A stretch of 64,000 nucleotides of DNA from Homalodisca vitripennis. Its lineage: Eukaryota > Arthropoda > Insecta > Hemiptera > Cicadellidae. The stretch is taken from the NCBI RefSeq assembly GCF_021130785.1, contig NW_025777436.1, positions 1-64,000 on the forward strand, given 5' to 3'. Positions 11,630-24,723 of the stretch are shown here, in pieces (positions within the stretch are counted from its first letter, which is position 1; each line of letters begins with the position of its first letter). Below the pieces are notes generated by a model. The model had not been told where the DNA came from. It saw only the letters and a list, made by a program, of their open reading frames with translations, and searched no databases. A program made the position numbers and the translations under genes.

Positions 11630-12600
11630 TACTGTGAAAGAGAGCTCTGGCGTGAATTTTAGTAACTAATAAAATGAGTTAAAACTTGTAGAACACCTTA
11701 TGTCACAATTTTTAGGCACCAAGTTTTTAATTATTGAATTATACTAATCAAACAAAAATGAGTTGTTGCTTTTATATGATAAATAAAAACCATTGACTAA
11801 TTTCAACTCATTACGAAAATTTTCCTTACTAGAAATGCTAGAAATATTGCTGAAAAAAACGAGCAAGAAAATGTTTCTCATTACCAGCTATATATATTTT
11901 TTTGATAACACTACGTGAAAACTTCCAATATATGTTTGGGTACTAAATAATGTAAACTGATTCTCCCTGTGCTCTTTGGGTACTGAGAGGATTAAACACA
12001 GCACAAATTAGTGTATTTTACATAAAACATAACAATAAATTGAATTATGTACTTCTGTTAGCACTAAATATGAACTATTCTGGTGATTTGTGCTGTGAAT
12101 AATACTCGCTAAAACTAGGATGTAAACTGCTTTGTGTAACGAGAAATAGTGAGTAAAAACTATGATTTATATTGAATTAAAGTCACTCATCCTTGTAAGT
12201 CCTGGTCCTGGTCCTGCTTCTGGACATCACATCGTATTCCTGGTGCTACTTCCGGGACTAACTGTGAATTTAACTAAATTTGAAAATTGAAGCAACATAA
12301 CACTTTAGACTTATTTAAAAACATTAAATTATAAATGCCATTTTGTTTCCATGGATATAAAGTAATATTTTGTGTAAACTTCTGCTTAACTTTTAGCTGT
12401 CCCTTATATTTCTGACGTCATGACTATTAATAACCCTAAACAGAACGCTCGTTATCTGATTATCCAATTAGGAACATTTTAATGTGACAAAAGTGTGAAT
12501 AAAACATTAAAAAGTGTTTAAAGAGATAGTTCCATGTCTAAACTTATGATATTTGTGCTACATTATTAGTTTTTAGATACAATATCCAGGGACAGAATAC
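11630..12600 (+). repeat. Leader-block repeat family, copy B
   Basis: One of the fullest copies. Blocks in order: GAGAGCTCTGG (11640), GATTCTCCCTGTGCTC (about 11959), AAAACTAGGATGTAAACTG (about 12111), the leader block with GTAAGTCCTGGTCCTGGTCC (about 12195-12275), GTTTCCATGGATATAA (about 12344), and GACGTCATGACTATTAATA (about 12414). In the shared frame the leader reads VLVLVLLLDITSYSWC and is preceded immediately by TAA. No upstream ATG is in frame. Confidence 0.75.
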
Positions 12601-14280
12601 TAAATGAAATTTTATACAACAGCTACTTAGTCTACAATAGTGTGGTTTTAAATTTCTAAACAATAATATAACAAATAACATAACTATAATGCATCTATAA
12701 TAATATATAAGTTTATTTTATAAATCCCAATTTTTTACATTTATAATAATCATGCTAACCCCATTGTGCATATTTTAACTAAATTTGATACGTTTATTAC
12801 TAAGATACTAAGAAAAACTTACAGCAGTTTGAATTTTAAAGTATTCTCTAAAAATTTTGATGATACTAACTTAAAAGAAAAAAAACAAACAAACAAAAAA
12901 AACAAGTTTTCTACCTCTAACAGAGTCACAGTAAAAAATTTATTCCAGAATGTTATATTTTCAAGAATAAATGTCATATGTCGTAGTAAGGGAAAATAGT
13001 AATGACAAGTACGATATGCTAATTTTATACTCGTATGGATGGCAGCAATAACATGTTAAACCAATTTGTATATTCTGCTATCTTATAATATACTTAATTT
13101 TAGCTTGTGAGTCCTTTCCCAAAACGTTAAAGTGTCTCAATAGGCAACAAAGTTACATTGTGAGACAAAACTGTACGTCGAGTTATCATCATGCGATAGC
13201 AATTAATTCCTTATAAATTAATAAAGTCATAGTGGGTCACAAATAAATATAATACCTCACAGTAGAATTTAGACACCGGAGAGATTATTATTTACTTATT
13301 ACGTAAGCATCTGAGGTAACAGAGGCTTATTGTGAGAGAATCCTATTCATTGTTTTATCGTCGTACGATATTAATGAATTCCTTACGAAACCTTCAAAGT
13401 ATCGAAGCTCATAAATGAGCATGATATCTAAAAATAATATTTAAAACAATCTCGTTAAGGTATTCCTTGGTGTAACATTATAAGCTAAATTATCTAATTA
13501 TTATTAAAGTATGTGCAATTTATCAATTCAGTACATAATCAAATGAAATAATTAGAGGATTTTTTCCTTTATTAAAGTTATTAAAAAATATATGAACAAG
13601 ACTGTTTATCATGCACACACGAGACAAGTGCACATTAACGCCATATATGGTTAATAGAACAACATATATAGTAGAATGATAAATATGGTAGCTTATGGGT
13701 ACATATATGAGCACAATAAACTACACAATATATTTATTATCTAAAACAGTGGCACGATGTAATCGTTAAGAATTAATTAGCTGTAGTAATAAATTAAACA
13801 CACAGTTATTACAAGTGTACTCGCTGAGCGAGATTTTCAATCTTTGTACATCTGTATTTATTCTACTTCTACCTAATAAATCGACGTTAAGAATGTAGAT
13901 ACTTTATAAACGACTAAAGCGCAGTGTTCCTTTTAGGTTCAAAATTAATTGTGAATTGAAATGTTCTAATCTATACTTTTGTCAAAAAATGTATATTTTG
14001 TGGGTGTTAAAACACGACTAAAAAGTAACTATTAAAACCTTCCAACAATATTTTGCAATGTAATTAGATTTTATGTCAACATTCGAAACCATTTTTCGTA
14101 AACTAATTATGGTTTCAGTAAATCGAAGGAAATTCGTTGAACTATGTGTTCTGAACTCATGTGTAATACACAATATACTTCATTCAGCATTGTAATTTTA
14201 CAGCTCATTCATAACGTAAGGTTGGATATGAGTGAGTAAACATATGTAACTATATTGAAGTGAGTAAACAATCATCTTGG
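12600..14280. other. AT-rich DNA, no gene seen
   Basis: Only short low-complexity frames occur. Nothing beyond base composition and scattered A/T runs is recognisable. Confidence 0.5.
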
Positions 14281-14551
14281 TGATAAACTGAATATTGCAA
14301 TTCTCAACCGAGCAAAATTAAGACAACCATCTAAGCCAGTAACCGGGTCAGTTAGGTTACTCCGATTATTGCCAGACAGATTGCGCTTAGGATGCAGGCC
14401 AGTCTTCCTAAGGATAAGTATTTAACCAACAGACAACAGCTCAAAAGTTAGTAATGTCTGATTCCGGAGATATAAAGCCACTACAATAGCTCAGGCTGAA
14501 AATCACAAGACTCTGATCGGAAGCCTGAACTGCATTAGTAACCATATTCCC

Positions 14552-14986
14552 TTGCAACGATCCTCTCCAGTTGTGGTCCTCAATTCAGTCACCTGTCAAA
14601 AACAACATTTAGAACTTAACTTGAGACATCAACTCGATAGTAGAGCTTCCTCGGCAAGAAAGAACGATGGCTCCAAAATGATGCCCTCCTCCAAAGTTGA
14701 CAAGGGCATCCTGGGCCGGGTTATAACAAATACAATCCTATCACACACACCATTTCACTGCTCCTTTTATGGTTGTATTCAGGTTATTAGACTTGACTTA
14801 GGTTTTAAATTTACCAGTCAATGTCATCTCATCTGCATATACCTGTGCGAAAAGACATCTACTGTTACAGACCTAAACATGTCGTCCATAACAAGGAGAA
14901 AGGACGCCATCCTGAAGAGATCCTTATGTGGTTCTTTCACTGACCTTTCACCCCAAATAGTGGGTTTAACTTTTATAAATTATTAG
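14552..14986 (+). other. Unidentified 144-codon open frame
   Basis: The frame is open from a TTG at 14552 to a stop at 14986; the first ATG (KMMPSS region) is near 14680. The DNA is somewhat richer in GC than its flanks. The predicted peptide has no motif I recognise, no signal peptide at its start and no obvious repeats. It may be an exon, a transposon fragment or a chance frame. Confidence that it codes for protein is low. Confidence 0.15.
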
Positions 14987-15754
14987 TAGGAATTTAAGAT
15001 CCACAAATGTCTGTAATAACATTTTAGTTATTTAGTTTTGGAAATAGAGTCTGGAAAAATGTGAAATAAACCTTACAGTAACGTGTCAATTAGATTCCAG
15101 ACATTTTGAATCAGTTTATTTGTAAAAAGGATATTAAATTTACCTATTGTTTATTGCTCAAAAGTTCTTTTGGAATTTAAACCATGCTGAGAATGGTTTT
15201 TCTTTATTTAGACAACAAAAACTAGAGCGGTTTTTATGGTTTAAGGGAGATTTTGTAAAATATATAGTCAAGACGGTCATTTTATTAAACTCAATTGCTT
15301 CGAGGAATTAAAACTATCAAAACCTAACGGAAGTAACACGTATGGAAAGGTTTTGAACTAATAATCACTTATTCTGCCCAATAATAAGTGCCTTTTATTC
15401 TGATGTAATTAAAATGTTAGTTCTCAGAACTAAAACAAGTAATAGGCGAGGTATAATATATAATAAATGAATGAAAAGTACAACTCGCTGGAAAGTTTTA
15501 ACATTTATTGATACTGGTAAGAAATTCACATTATAAAGAAGCTGGTACTGGAGTCTTTCTCGTAATGCTTGTACTTTACGAGGGTGTCATTTCAATTTAG
15601 ACGTTCAGCAGACGCATTTGTATACGAATGATTTATTCTAGCTTACCACGACACAAAAGTTCACTTATTATTAGAGATAGAAAGAATACCATTAGAAGAT
15701 GGGAATAATATCTAATTACGAATTTTTATTACTGCATCATTTTAATTTGCAATG

Positions 15755-16027
15755 TCTTATATCTTGTACTGTGGATGCGTGCTCTGGTGAATGTTTACGT
15801 AACTAACGGAATAAGTTAGGAATTTTAGACTATAACCTTCGTTAAATTTTAAAATTTTTTGAAACCGTTATTTAAAATTATTGAGTTTTAAACATTAAAC
15901 GTGGTGAAGTTGTGTATTTTATAATGTTAGACAGGTAATTTATATTAATTTTAAACTATACTTAATATTTAGCCTAACAAAAAAAGTCGAAAAAGTTGCA
16001 CGAAGACGTATTTTGGAACATTCTTCT
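15755..16027 (+). repeat. Leader-block repeat family, copy C, left part
   Basis: Contains the first family block (TACTGTGGATGCGTGCTCTGG, compare 11630-11650) and following sequence. It is cut by the LTR element at 16028 and resumes at 25152. Confidence 0.6.
16024..16027. repeat. Target-site duplication, left (TTCT)
   Basis: TTCT immediately precedes the 5' LTR and recurs at 25152-25155 directly after the 3' LTR. A 4-bp duplication is within the range made by Ty3/gypsy integrases. Confidence 0.75.
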
Positions 16028-16457
16028 TGCGGCGAGTGCCGCTACAGTTTTGAATTTGGCGCGCGTTATCCGTCTGTTGCCGCGAACGCTATAGCAGCTG
16101 CGCCGACCTCTAGCCTTTAGCTCAAACTATAGGAGCCTCCTACCATCCGGAAATTCTTCCGGACAGGTTCTGGGTAGGATGGTTCCTGCTAGGTTTTCAG
16201 GCTGTGACCGGAGGTTGTGCACACTGAGAGTCGTTGTGCAGCTTTCGAGCAGGGTGGACCGGGAGAAGTTAGCGTGGGTGGTCTAGATTTTAGTAGTATT
16301 TTGTTAGGGAACCTTTCGGTACTATATCCAAATTATTAGTCTTTATTTAGTCATCAAAGCTGGTTTAGGTTTTTGGAATAGACGGAATCTAGTGGCGGAT
16401 CCACGGATTATTCCTCTATAAGGTCCCACCTTCCGGTCGCGACGCCACGAGGTCGCA
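16028..16457 (+). repeat. 5' LTR
   Basis: Begins TGCGGCGAGTGCC and ends CCACGAGGTCGCA, with the short inverted ends TGCG/CGCA. It matches 24724-25151 almost base for base. The LTR is GC-rich at both ends. I did not find a clear TATA box or poly(A) signal. Confidence 0.95.
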
Positions 16458-16462
16458 GATAT

Positions 16463-16480
16463 TGGTAGCGCGAGGCCGTC
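16463..16480 (+). other. Putative primer-binding site
   Basis: Five bases after the 5' LTR lies TGGTAGCGCGAGGCCG. A PBS starts with TGG, the complement of the tRNA CCA end. The first seven bases would also fit initiator tRNA-Met, but the match then fails, so the primer tRNA is not identified. Confidence 0.4.
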
Positions 16481-18255
16481 CGCCTCGGATTCCCAACACC
16501 ATTCCTAACCAGCATTAATTTAAATTTCACGCTTTCCGTCCATTTTTTTAGTTTTCGAATAGCAGTAGTAAATTTCTCAAACAATGGCGTAAATCACCCC
16601 AGGGCAGCGACCGACCGCCACGAGGGAAGCAGCGACCTTCACCAACAGAATCAGATAACTAAATTAGTTCTAGTCATTTAAAATAAGCTTGAAGTATAAA
16701 CCGTTATTACTTGAATTAATTTTAAACATTTATTTTATTGTTCACAGTTTAACTTTAATAATAAAATTTCATAGTTCAATCTTAATAATTTAATACTTTT
16801 TTTGCCCTTTTTATAAAGTATTTCTTAAATATAAATAAATTCTTAAATCGTATTTTTTTAATAACTAATAACAGTAAAGTCTCATTTAAGCTTTAACTAA
16901 GCAGAGTTACGACTTGTTTAACCAAGTTCTATAGTTTTCTTTTATACTAGTAACCTGAAGTACACTTTGTATTAGACTGTGACACCATTTTTTTCACTAA
17001 TTATAGGTGTTATGCAGTATTTTTCTTTGTTGACTTTAATTTACATAACTGTCCATTTATTATTTATTACAGCCACAATTCCTTTTTCAAGTTTTTCATA
17101 AGGCTTAAGTCGTTTAAAATTTATTATCACGGAGTTCGTAATTTCCGTCTGTCTGTCTGTTTCAAACAAGAATTTCTCGTTTCGTTTTTAAGACAGTTTT
17201 AAAATTTAAATTTGACATTTTTCCCTTGTAATTTATACTTATAGTTCTAAGCTCGCAATTGTTATAATTTATTTTACTTCATATTTTTATCCGAATTAGA
17301 TCTTCTTATTTTTGGAACTGCAGTAATATTTTTCGACACAAGTTTAGTCAGTTTGCCGTGCAAGCACGTAATTGCGTAACCAGAGTTCCTCAGATCCGGT
17401 TTTTGTATCACTCCCGTAGATAACGAAGTCTAATTATTGTTAATCTACATTATAGATTTTACTTACTACAGTTAAGTACGAATATCTTATAATTTCCGGT
17501 CAATGTTAAGGTACTACGTAAGTTATCTTTGTAAGTAAAACGGTAATTTGTTTTCGTTTTCACTTAAATAAATTGTAAACCGAATGATTTTCTTTAAATT
17601 ATTTTACGACTTAGCCTTATATACTTTTAGATGTTGGTTATATTAGTTAGTGTTAAACCCATAATAATAACTGGTGCTTTTGTTTTGTGTAAATTACAGC
17701 TTGCGACGATCATTTGTAACTAACCTTGAGTTACGAATACAGGTAAGGTAGTTGGTGACTTTGTTATTTTTGTTATAGCCAATATTTTACCTTCGGTAGA
17801 ATCTTAACCTTTGTGTTCTAAATATCGCTTCTCTTGGAAAATGTTTGATGTTGGATACGAGCATTTGTTTTCAGGTACTTAAACAGTTGTTACAATAATT
17901 ACAAGTCTAACAATGCAATTTGAATATAATAAATTTTTATTTATTTAAAAGAGATAGACAAGCTAATTTACAGAGAAAATTTTATAAAAAATTAAACTAC
18001 TTAAACTTTTTTAACATCAATATAAAACTAATTTATAATTTATTAAAGTAACTACCTGATTTTTTTCCCTCCCAGTAGGTGTTGGTTTGCTGTATTTTTC
18101 TCAAAGCTAGGTCAGCCCAAGTTTATTTGAAATAATTGTTTTTTACTGTTATTGTTTTCAGACTCCTCTAGTCTAATAATTACAAAAGTGAACATTTTGG
18201 TACCCAGTTTCCCTTGTATAGCTTATTGGTGTTCTTATTTTCGCTCTCTTTAAAT

Positions 18256-19580
18256 ATGTATATTAAACCAGACAATATCCCCAAAACTGTAGCGTGGATT
18301 AAAGAGTTAAAAGCAACTCAGGCCCGGGATCAATGCTCTCTATTGGGCATCACACCATCAGGTACACTTGAGGGAATGAGAGTTCAGCTTCGTGCTTATA
18401 TTAAAGAAAAATATAAATTAGGTGAAAATCGACTCAGACGGAAAATATTAATGAGTCCCAAATTAGAAACTACAGCAGCCTCGACTGATGTTACACCAAC
18501 AGTCACACAACAATCTGAGGTACAGTCCCAACATAACATACACACCTTCACAAACAATAATAGATCCGAATATACAAAATTTGATAGTGGCTATGCAACA
18601 ACTTACACAACAACAGTTGAACGCACTACAGAAGTAGTGTCTTCACAGATTGCCGAGTTATTCTCAAGCCATAATAGAGATAGTGATACGACATTTCCTT
18701 CTGTTGTTCGCGAAATGATTAGAGCCCTGCCTATGACTTCAGGTTCGTCCCTCCCAGACCACGTACAATTTGTAATTAAAGCTACAGAAATATTCAACTT
18801 GAACCTTGTAAGTGACAAACTATTTAATTACGAATACTATTCCCGCGGACTGAGGGTAGACTTCGTGGTATATGGTTAAATGCTATCACGTCTAATCTTA
18901 GTTGGCTCTCACTGGTCCAGACAATACGTACTTCACTCTTAACTGATAGAACACTGAGGGAAGCTCAGAATCAGTTTTTGTACCGCCAGCAAACTTAACT
19001 CAGAGTCCTTAGCTGACTATGTACACAACATTAGTGCCATGTTTACATTTTTAAACCCTACAGTAGATAATGCTGTTGTCTTTTACTACTATTATGGCAG
19101 GTCTCAATCCCTCCACTAGAGCCTGCTTATCAGGACTTATACACCACACTGCATTAATGATCTTTTAAAATTGGCCCCGACGGTAGATGACCTACGTCTT
19201 ACATATTATGACACTCCACAAACCAACGTACCCCCACGTACATCCTTCATAGTTCCGTACCATATAATCAAAGTTTTCAACAGAACAACAGATTGTTTTA
19301 CAACCGAAGTATTGGCACTCCAACCATACTAACGGTCAACACCACTACCAAAATTACCGGTCACGTAACTTTAATCGATATAAACCTCATCAAAATAGTC
19401 ATAATGGCGGTCATTCACACTTGGAATCAGGAAAATAACCATTCAGGCCAATATAGTACACCAAAAAACAACACAAGTCAGCGTAACTACCAAAACGGTC
19501 AGCAGAATAGGCAAGCTAATTATTCTGGTCAGTCCAATTCCAGGCCGAAACATTTAAACTTCCCAGGGAGACATTTTTAG
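18256..19580 (+). pseudogene. gag of the Ty3/gypsy element, frameshifted
   Basis: Gag forms the particle that packages the element RNA. An open frame from the ATG at 18256 to 18879 starts MYIKPDNIPKTVAWI and contains LLGITPSGTLEGMRVQLRAY, which resembles a SAP-like helix-turn-helix seen at the N-terminus of some insect gag proteins. A Gln/Thr/Ser-rich linker and a helical capsid-like part follow. After a stop at 18877-18879 the capsid continues in other frames (ESLADYVHNISAMF at about 19000-19045; DDLRLTYYDT near 19190). The tail to 19580 is rich in Asn, Gln and Gly. No CCHC knuckle is seen. Confidence 0.75.
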
Positions 19581-19659
19581 ACAGGGAAATTGTCTCCCCT
19601 AAACCGAAGGTGAATCGCCCTGTCCGCTCTATGGCACCTTCCTTGCCCAAAGTAGATCC

Positions 19660-22600
19660 CCTTACTATCTGGCTTATCCATAAAAGAAATCAAACTTGAA
19701 GCACTAATTGATACAGGCTCCACATACTCAATAATATCTGGGTCAGTCTTTAAGGATCTACAGAAAGGTAAAGGGTTTTACGTCAACTCACTTAACACCA
19801 GAACTCAAGCCATGACAGCGAATGGTACTTACATGAATTTCCAAAAACAGATGTAAATTGCATTTTAAAATTTTACACCTTTTCCTGGACTTTTCCTTTC
19901 TTTGTATCAGATTAGCTTAACCGGTGGCAGTTGTTTGGGTTTGGACTTTGTAGATCACAGTAAAATGGTGATCAATGCGGCTCAGCGTAAAATAACTTTT
20001 TTCCTTTGACACAACCTTAATTATTAATCAATTCCAGGATCAGTCAGCTCAACCCAACATAGAATCAACTCATACAGCACCAACATTAGGAGAAAACTTG
20101 AACACAAAACAAAAACACATTTTAAAAAAACCTATTGCAGCAGTACCCGGATACCATAAACACCATGCTTGGCAAAACCAACTTAATATCTATATATCCA
20201 TCCGTATAACAACTAATAAGATTGTCCGCTCAAAACCTTTTCATTATGCTCCTCCCAAACTGAAAGAGCTAAACAGCCATATTAAAGACCTGTTGAGTAA
20301 GGGTATTATTCGTCCTAGTGACTCTCCATATTCAAGTCCGGCGTTTTTAGTCCCGAAAAAGAATGGTAAAAGTCGCATGGTGGTAGACTACCGTCTCATA
20401 AATAAGATGGTTGAGCTGGAGAACACTCCCATGCCAACGGTGGAGTCAGCATTCCAGTATTTAGGGAAGGCTTCTCATTTTTTCCCACCTGGACCTTGTA
20501 AGCGCTTATAATCAAATTCCTCTTGATGAGAATTCCAAAAAATATACGGCTTTTGTCACAAGCACAGGTTGTTTACGAGTATAACTATCGCCCTTCGGCT
20601 TAGCTTCCGGTGGCATGGTTTTGGCAAATCTACTTGACATGAGTCTTTGGACATATAAAATTCAAATTTCTTTTTGTTTATTTTGATGACCTAGTTGTCC
20701 TTCAGTAAACAGTTTCAACGAGCATGTACAGCATCTTAAAATAGTTTTAGACAGGCTTAGAGATGCTGGTCTGACTGTTAGTCCTGAAAAAATGGTTGTG
20801 GCATCTCCTAGAATAGAATTCCTGGGTCACATATTTTCATAATGTAAAATCAGTCTAAATCCTGACAGAAGTAAACCTATCGACTCCTACCCAACACCTA
20901 AGAATTTAAAACAACTTTCTAGGTTTCTGGGAATGTGCTCATATTACTCGAGATTCATTAAAGGCTTTTCTCAGATTTCGGAACCTTTAAATTCTTTAAA
21001 AAGAAAGGGCGTTCCATACATATGGGGACCTTCTCAGGAGGAGGCATTCCCCCCCCAAAACCCTTAAAGCAATTTTAGTATCTTCACCTGTTTTGAGGGC
21101 TACCCGAACTTTGAAAAAAACCCTTCACGTTGCAGACCGATGCCTCTGGCATGGCTGTGGGTGCGGTCTTGGTCCCAGGAAACTTTTGATGGCAGCCTAG
21201 CACCTGTTGCTTTACGCCAGTCCGTGCCCTGAACCCTCCAATGAAAAGAACTACTCAACCTTGAACTGGAGGCTCTCGCTGTTGGTGTTTGCTTTGGAAA
21301 AGTTCAGAACTTACTTAGAGCATAGAGAATTTTCTCTTTTTGTGGATAATAGTGCTCTTTCCTGGTTGCTGAACCACCCCAGGCAAATTGGAAAAATAGC
21401 ATGATGGATTGCCTTAATAAACACATTTAAAATTTCAAGTCAGTCACATTAAGGGCAAAGAGAACGTTGTTGCAGACTGACTGCCTCTCTCGTTTGTACG
21501 AGGAAGACTCACAACTCCCCAACAAGATGACACAAGTTCAACACCTTCAACAAACAAACCCAAAAAATCCTACCTCAAAAATGTTTAGTTCTTTTCTCTC
21601 TACCAGAAGCCTTCCAAGACATAAGAGAACATCAAGCCCTAGACCCAGAATTAAAAAATATAATTAAGTCAATTAAGTCTGGACAACACCCTCCAAACTA
21701 TGAAATAATTGATAATGTCTTGGTCTAAATAAAACCCCTTCCCAGAGCAGACCGCGTGTTGTTGTTCCCAAAAAACTACACCACATGCTATTTGCCATGT
21801 ATCACACGTCCCCTGTTGGAGCACATTTGGGGAATCTCCAAAACACTAAATCGGTTAAAAAGAATATTTTACAGTTCTGATCTTACTGCAACAATAACTA
21901 ACATGGTTAAATCATGCTTGCAGTGCCAGCGCTGTAAGCAAGCCCCAAACACAAAATATGGTTATCTATCGTCTGATCTAGCTCAAAGACCTTTTGAAAA
22001 GATCATGATTGACTATGTTGGTCCTCTCCCTGGAACAAAACGGTGGTCACCAGTGGCTACTAACCATTGTAGAACGCGTTTAGCAAATTTTCTGTCATGA
22101 TCCCAACTAAGAATTCAACAGCTTTACTACAGTAAATGCCCTTAAACGAGGCCTATTTTCCTACTTTGGGTTTCCCCAGTCTATTGTCTCCGATTCTGGC
22201 AGTTGTTTCAAATCTCATCAGTTCAAAAACATGTGGCGATGAGCATGGGATTAAACACATTAGGACTTAAAACTCCTTATTACCCGAAAAGTTTCGCCAC
22301 GCTGAATGTGTGAACAAAAACATCGGAGTTGCCTTGCGAATTTTCCACCACAAAAGACAATACTCAGTGGGATGAAAACCTACATTATTTTCAAACCGCC
22401 TTTAATTCTTCTAAGCACGAGAGCACTGGCACATCACCCTCTTGAATATTTTTGGGATACACAATCCGCACTTCCTTTGGAAAATAAATGGAATCTTGAC
22501 CAACTTCTAGAACCTAATTCTGAACCAAGAAACATGGAACAGAGATGGAGTAAAAGCTCTAGACAATCTGATCCGTGCTAAGGAAAAAGTATCCAAACAG

Positions 22601-22880
22601 TATAATAAAGGTCGAGCACAAGTTCCCTTTAGAGTGGGTGATACAGTTTATGTATCGACTATTTAACCTGAGTAATGCACCCAAACACATCTCAGCCAAG
22701 TTGCAGCCTATGTGGTCTAAACCTTTGGAAAATTGAGACCTTTACTTCCCTGTAACAGTTGCCTTGCGTGACCCAAAAACCAAGAAATTTGTGAGGTCCA
22801 GCACATGTATCCCATATTAAAAAGTGCATTCTCGCCAACTCCACGACAATGATCTGCCACTAGATATTTTTCCTCTATTC
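19660..22880 (+). pseudogene. pol: protease, reverse transcriptase, RNase H and integrase, multiply frameshifted
   Basis: The order is that of Ty3/gypsy. Protease: ALIDTGSTYSIIS (about 19700-19740) and a later LGLDF. RT: an open frame 20098-20511 carrying SKGIIRPSDSPYSSPAFLVP and RMVVDYRLINK, then in other frames the active-site YFDDLVV (near 20680) and RFLGMCSYYSRFIKGF. RNase H: LQTDASGMAVGAV near 21130 and LFVDNSALSWLL near 21340. Integrase: zinc-binding CLQCQRCK (about 21915-21940), IMIDYVGPLPG (about 22005-22035) and SIVSDSG (about 22180-22200). Stops and frame changes occur throughout. Several sit in homopolymers, such as the C run at 21050-21056. Confidence 0.9.
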
Positions 22881-22884
22881 CGAA

Positions 22885-24711
22885 AAACGCCATTGTGATA
22901 TTAGGTTTAATTTGAGTTTATTTTCATTCTTCTTTCATTATACACCTTACAAATAACATTTCCTTTTCTTTTTCTACTCTTCTTTGGGACCCTGCATTGG
23001 TGGCTCTGCCTGACACTGAGGTGGATTTGGCTAAGGAGTTCACCTGCGTGTGCTCTCCTCTTGCTACCTGGTGTTGGGTTTTGGCAATTCTGATGTTTGG
23101 TCCAAACTGTCTACTATACACTTACACGGGGATGGGTGGTTATGAGATCTGCTGTTTAGACTTTGTTTGTTTGAAGTATTTACAGCTTCCATGATTTAGC
23201 ATTTATTTATATATTTTTTCTGTAATCAATATTGGGAGCAGCGACAGTCTCATTGCCTCCTATGCGCAACCCCAAACACACTTCATTAACACATCTTTAA
23301 CTATCTCTATCCTATTAATTAAATTATTTTTTTTTTGTTAAGTTATAACTTAAGGCATTTAGGGATAGAGAATAATTTGTATCGATAAATGCTTTAGAAC
23401 CGACATTATTGAGCATTTTCCCTTATAGTCGACTTTTCAACAAAGTTTTCTCCTATATTCAACTAGGCTAATGCTATAGTTAAGCACTCACGCCAGTTAG
23501 TCAATCGTTATTTATTGCTATAAATGTTTATCTCTGTGTAATTTAGTGTTCGTGTTTGGTTTTTCGTGATAGATATTATTTTGTTTTTTTCGAGCATGGC
23601 GTGTTACGACCTTATAATGGTCAGTTATATGTATATTTATTTGTATGGTGTTAGTTATATAGAGTGGTTATCCTATCCACAAATTAATGGTTATTACCAT
23701 CTTATCCTGGCCTACTAACTCTGAGCCAACAGGAGTTTTTTTTTTTTCTCTTGAGTTATTGTTTTGTTGGCCCATTCCTTCTCGATCTGAACACTCCATT
23801 TAGGGTATACTACTCGCCATATGTCACCAAACAATCTTGAGAAACATAATAGGGTAGATAAGTTTAAAGAACTTGTTAGCAAACGAATTCTCCTCTTTCC
23901 TTGCCTCTTATGACTGTAGTCACTAGGAGACCTCATCATTTTAGATTTGGGATTTATTTCTCCAATGGCCCATTTCATCTTTTCACCACCTTTCCTGTAT
24001 TTCAAATATTGAAAGGAATATGAACAAACAATTAATTGTATATGTTCTTCCAGAGAGGTCATGGGGACCTTTCACTCCCTCTCATTCTGCGTCCGGTAGA
24101 TTGGCTTGTTGGCAGCAGGCTTGTCTCCCGCTGCGGGAGGGGGGGAGGGAAGTAAGGGGAACAGGACTATGATTATGGCCAGCTACGATGGAAGAAATAT
24201 TCTATGAGTTTTACACAAGAATAAAATTTCCTTAACTTCTCCTTTCCTACTTGGCCTATTTATTGGAGGGAAATCTGAGTCTGATGATTGGGGCTGAATG
24301 AAGGTCGTGATTCTCAGTCAAACACGGTTTCCAGAATCCTGGATTCCTTTGACCTGGATTACCTTCTATATTTATTTAAACCTTTTTATAGAAGCCCAAC
24401 CTTAACCTTGGAAGAGTTTGGAAGTTTTTTTAGCAGGTATGTGACATATTGGTGATAGATAGATCTTAGTTGCTTTCCACTTATGGGTTGAATTTGTCTG
24501 TGGTTGAGGACTGGAGCTGTTCAGCGAGAATGGGCCGCGGTTTCTGCACCGCCTTTCTGCATGGTAGTGTTATTTGAATAATTTTAGTAAACTCTGCGTT
24601 CTAGTTTAAGATTTTTGGCTCAATTTAACTTTAACTGTTCACTTCCAAGTAACTTTCCTCTCCACCCTTTCTACCACTCTTAATGGCTAAGCCTTTCGAA
24701 CTCCTCGGAGT
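22885..24711 (+). other. 3' noncoding interior of the Ty3/gypsy element
   Basis: About 1.8 kb between the integrase end and the polypurine tract. Two short frames near 22924-23194 overlap on opposite strands and show no env-like or other known motif. I see no gene that I can support here. Confidence 0.6.
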
Positions 24712-24723
24712 AGGAGGGGAGGA
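24712..24723 (+). other. Polypurine tract
   Basis: AGGAGGGGAGGA lies directly against the TG start of the 3' LTR, where plus-strand DNA synthesis is primed in LTR retrotransposons. Confidence 0.85.

Noticed and set aside
14552..14986. Host gene
   Set aside because: No motif, no clear start, no splice context; kept only as an unidentified frame.
22924..23194. env-like gene in the Ty3 element
   Set aside because: Two short overlapping frames on opposite strands with no signal peptide, cysteine pattern or membrane anchor expected of an envelope.
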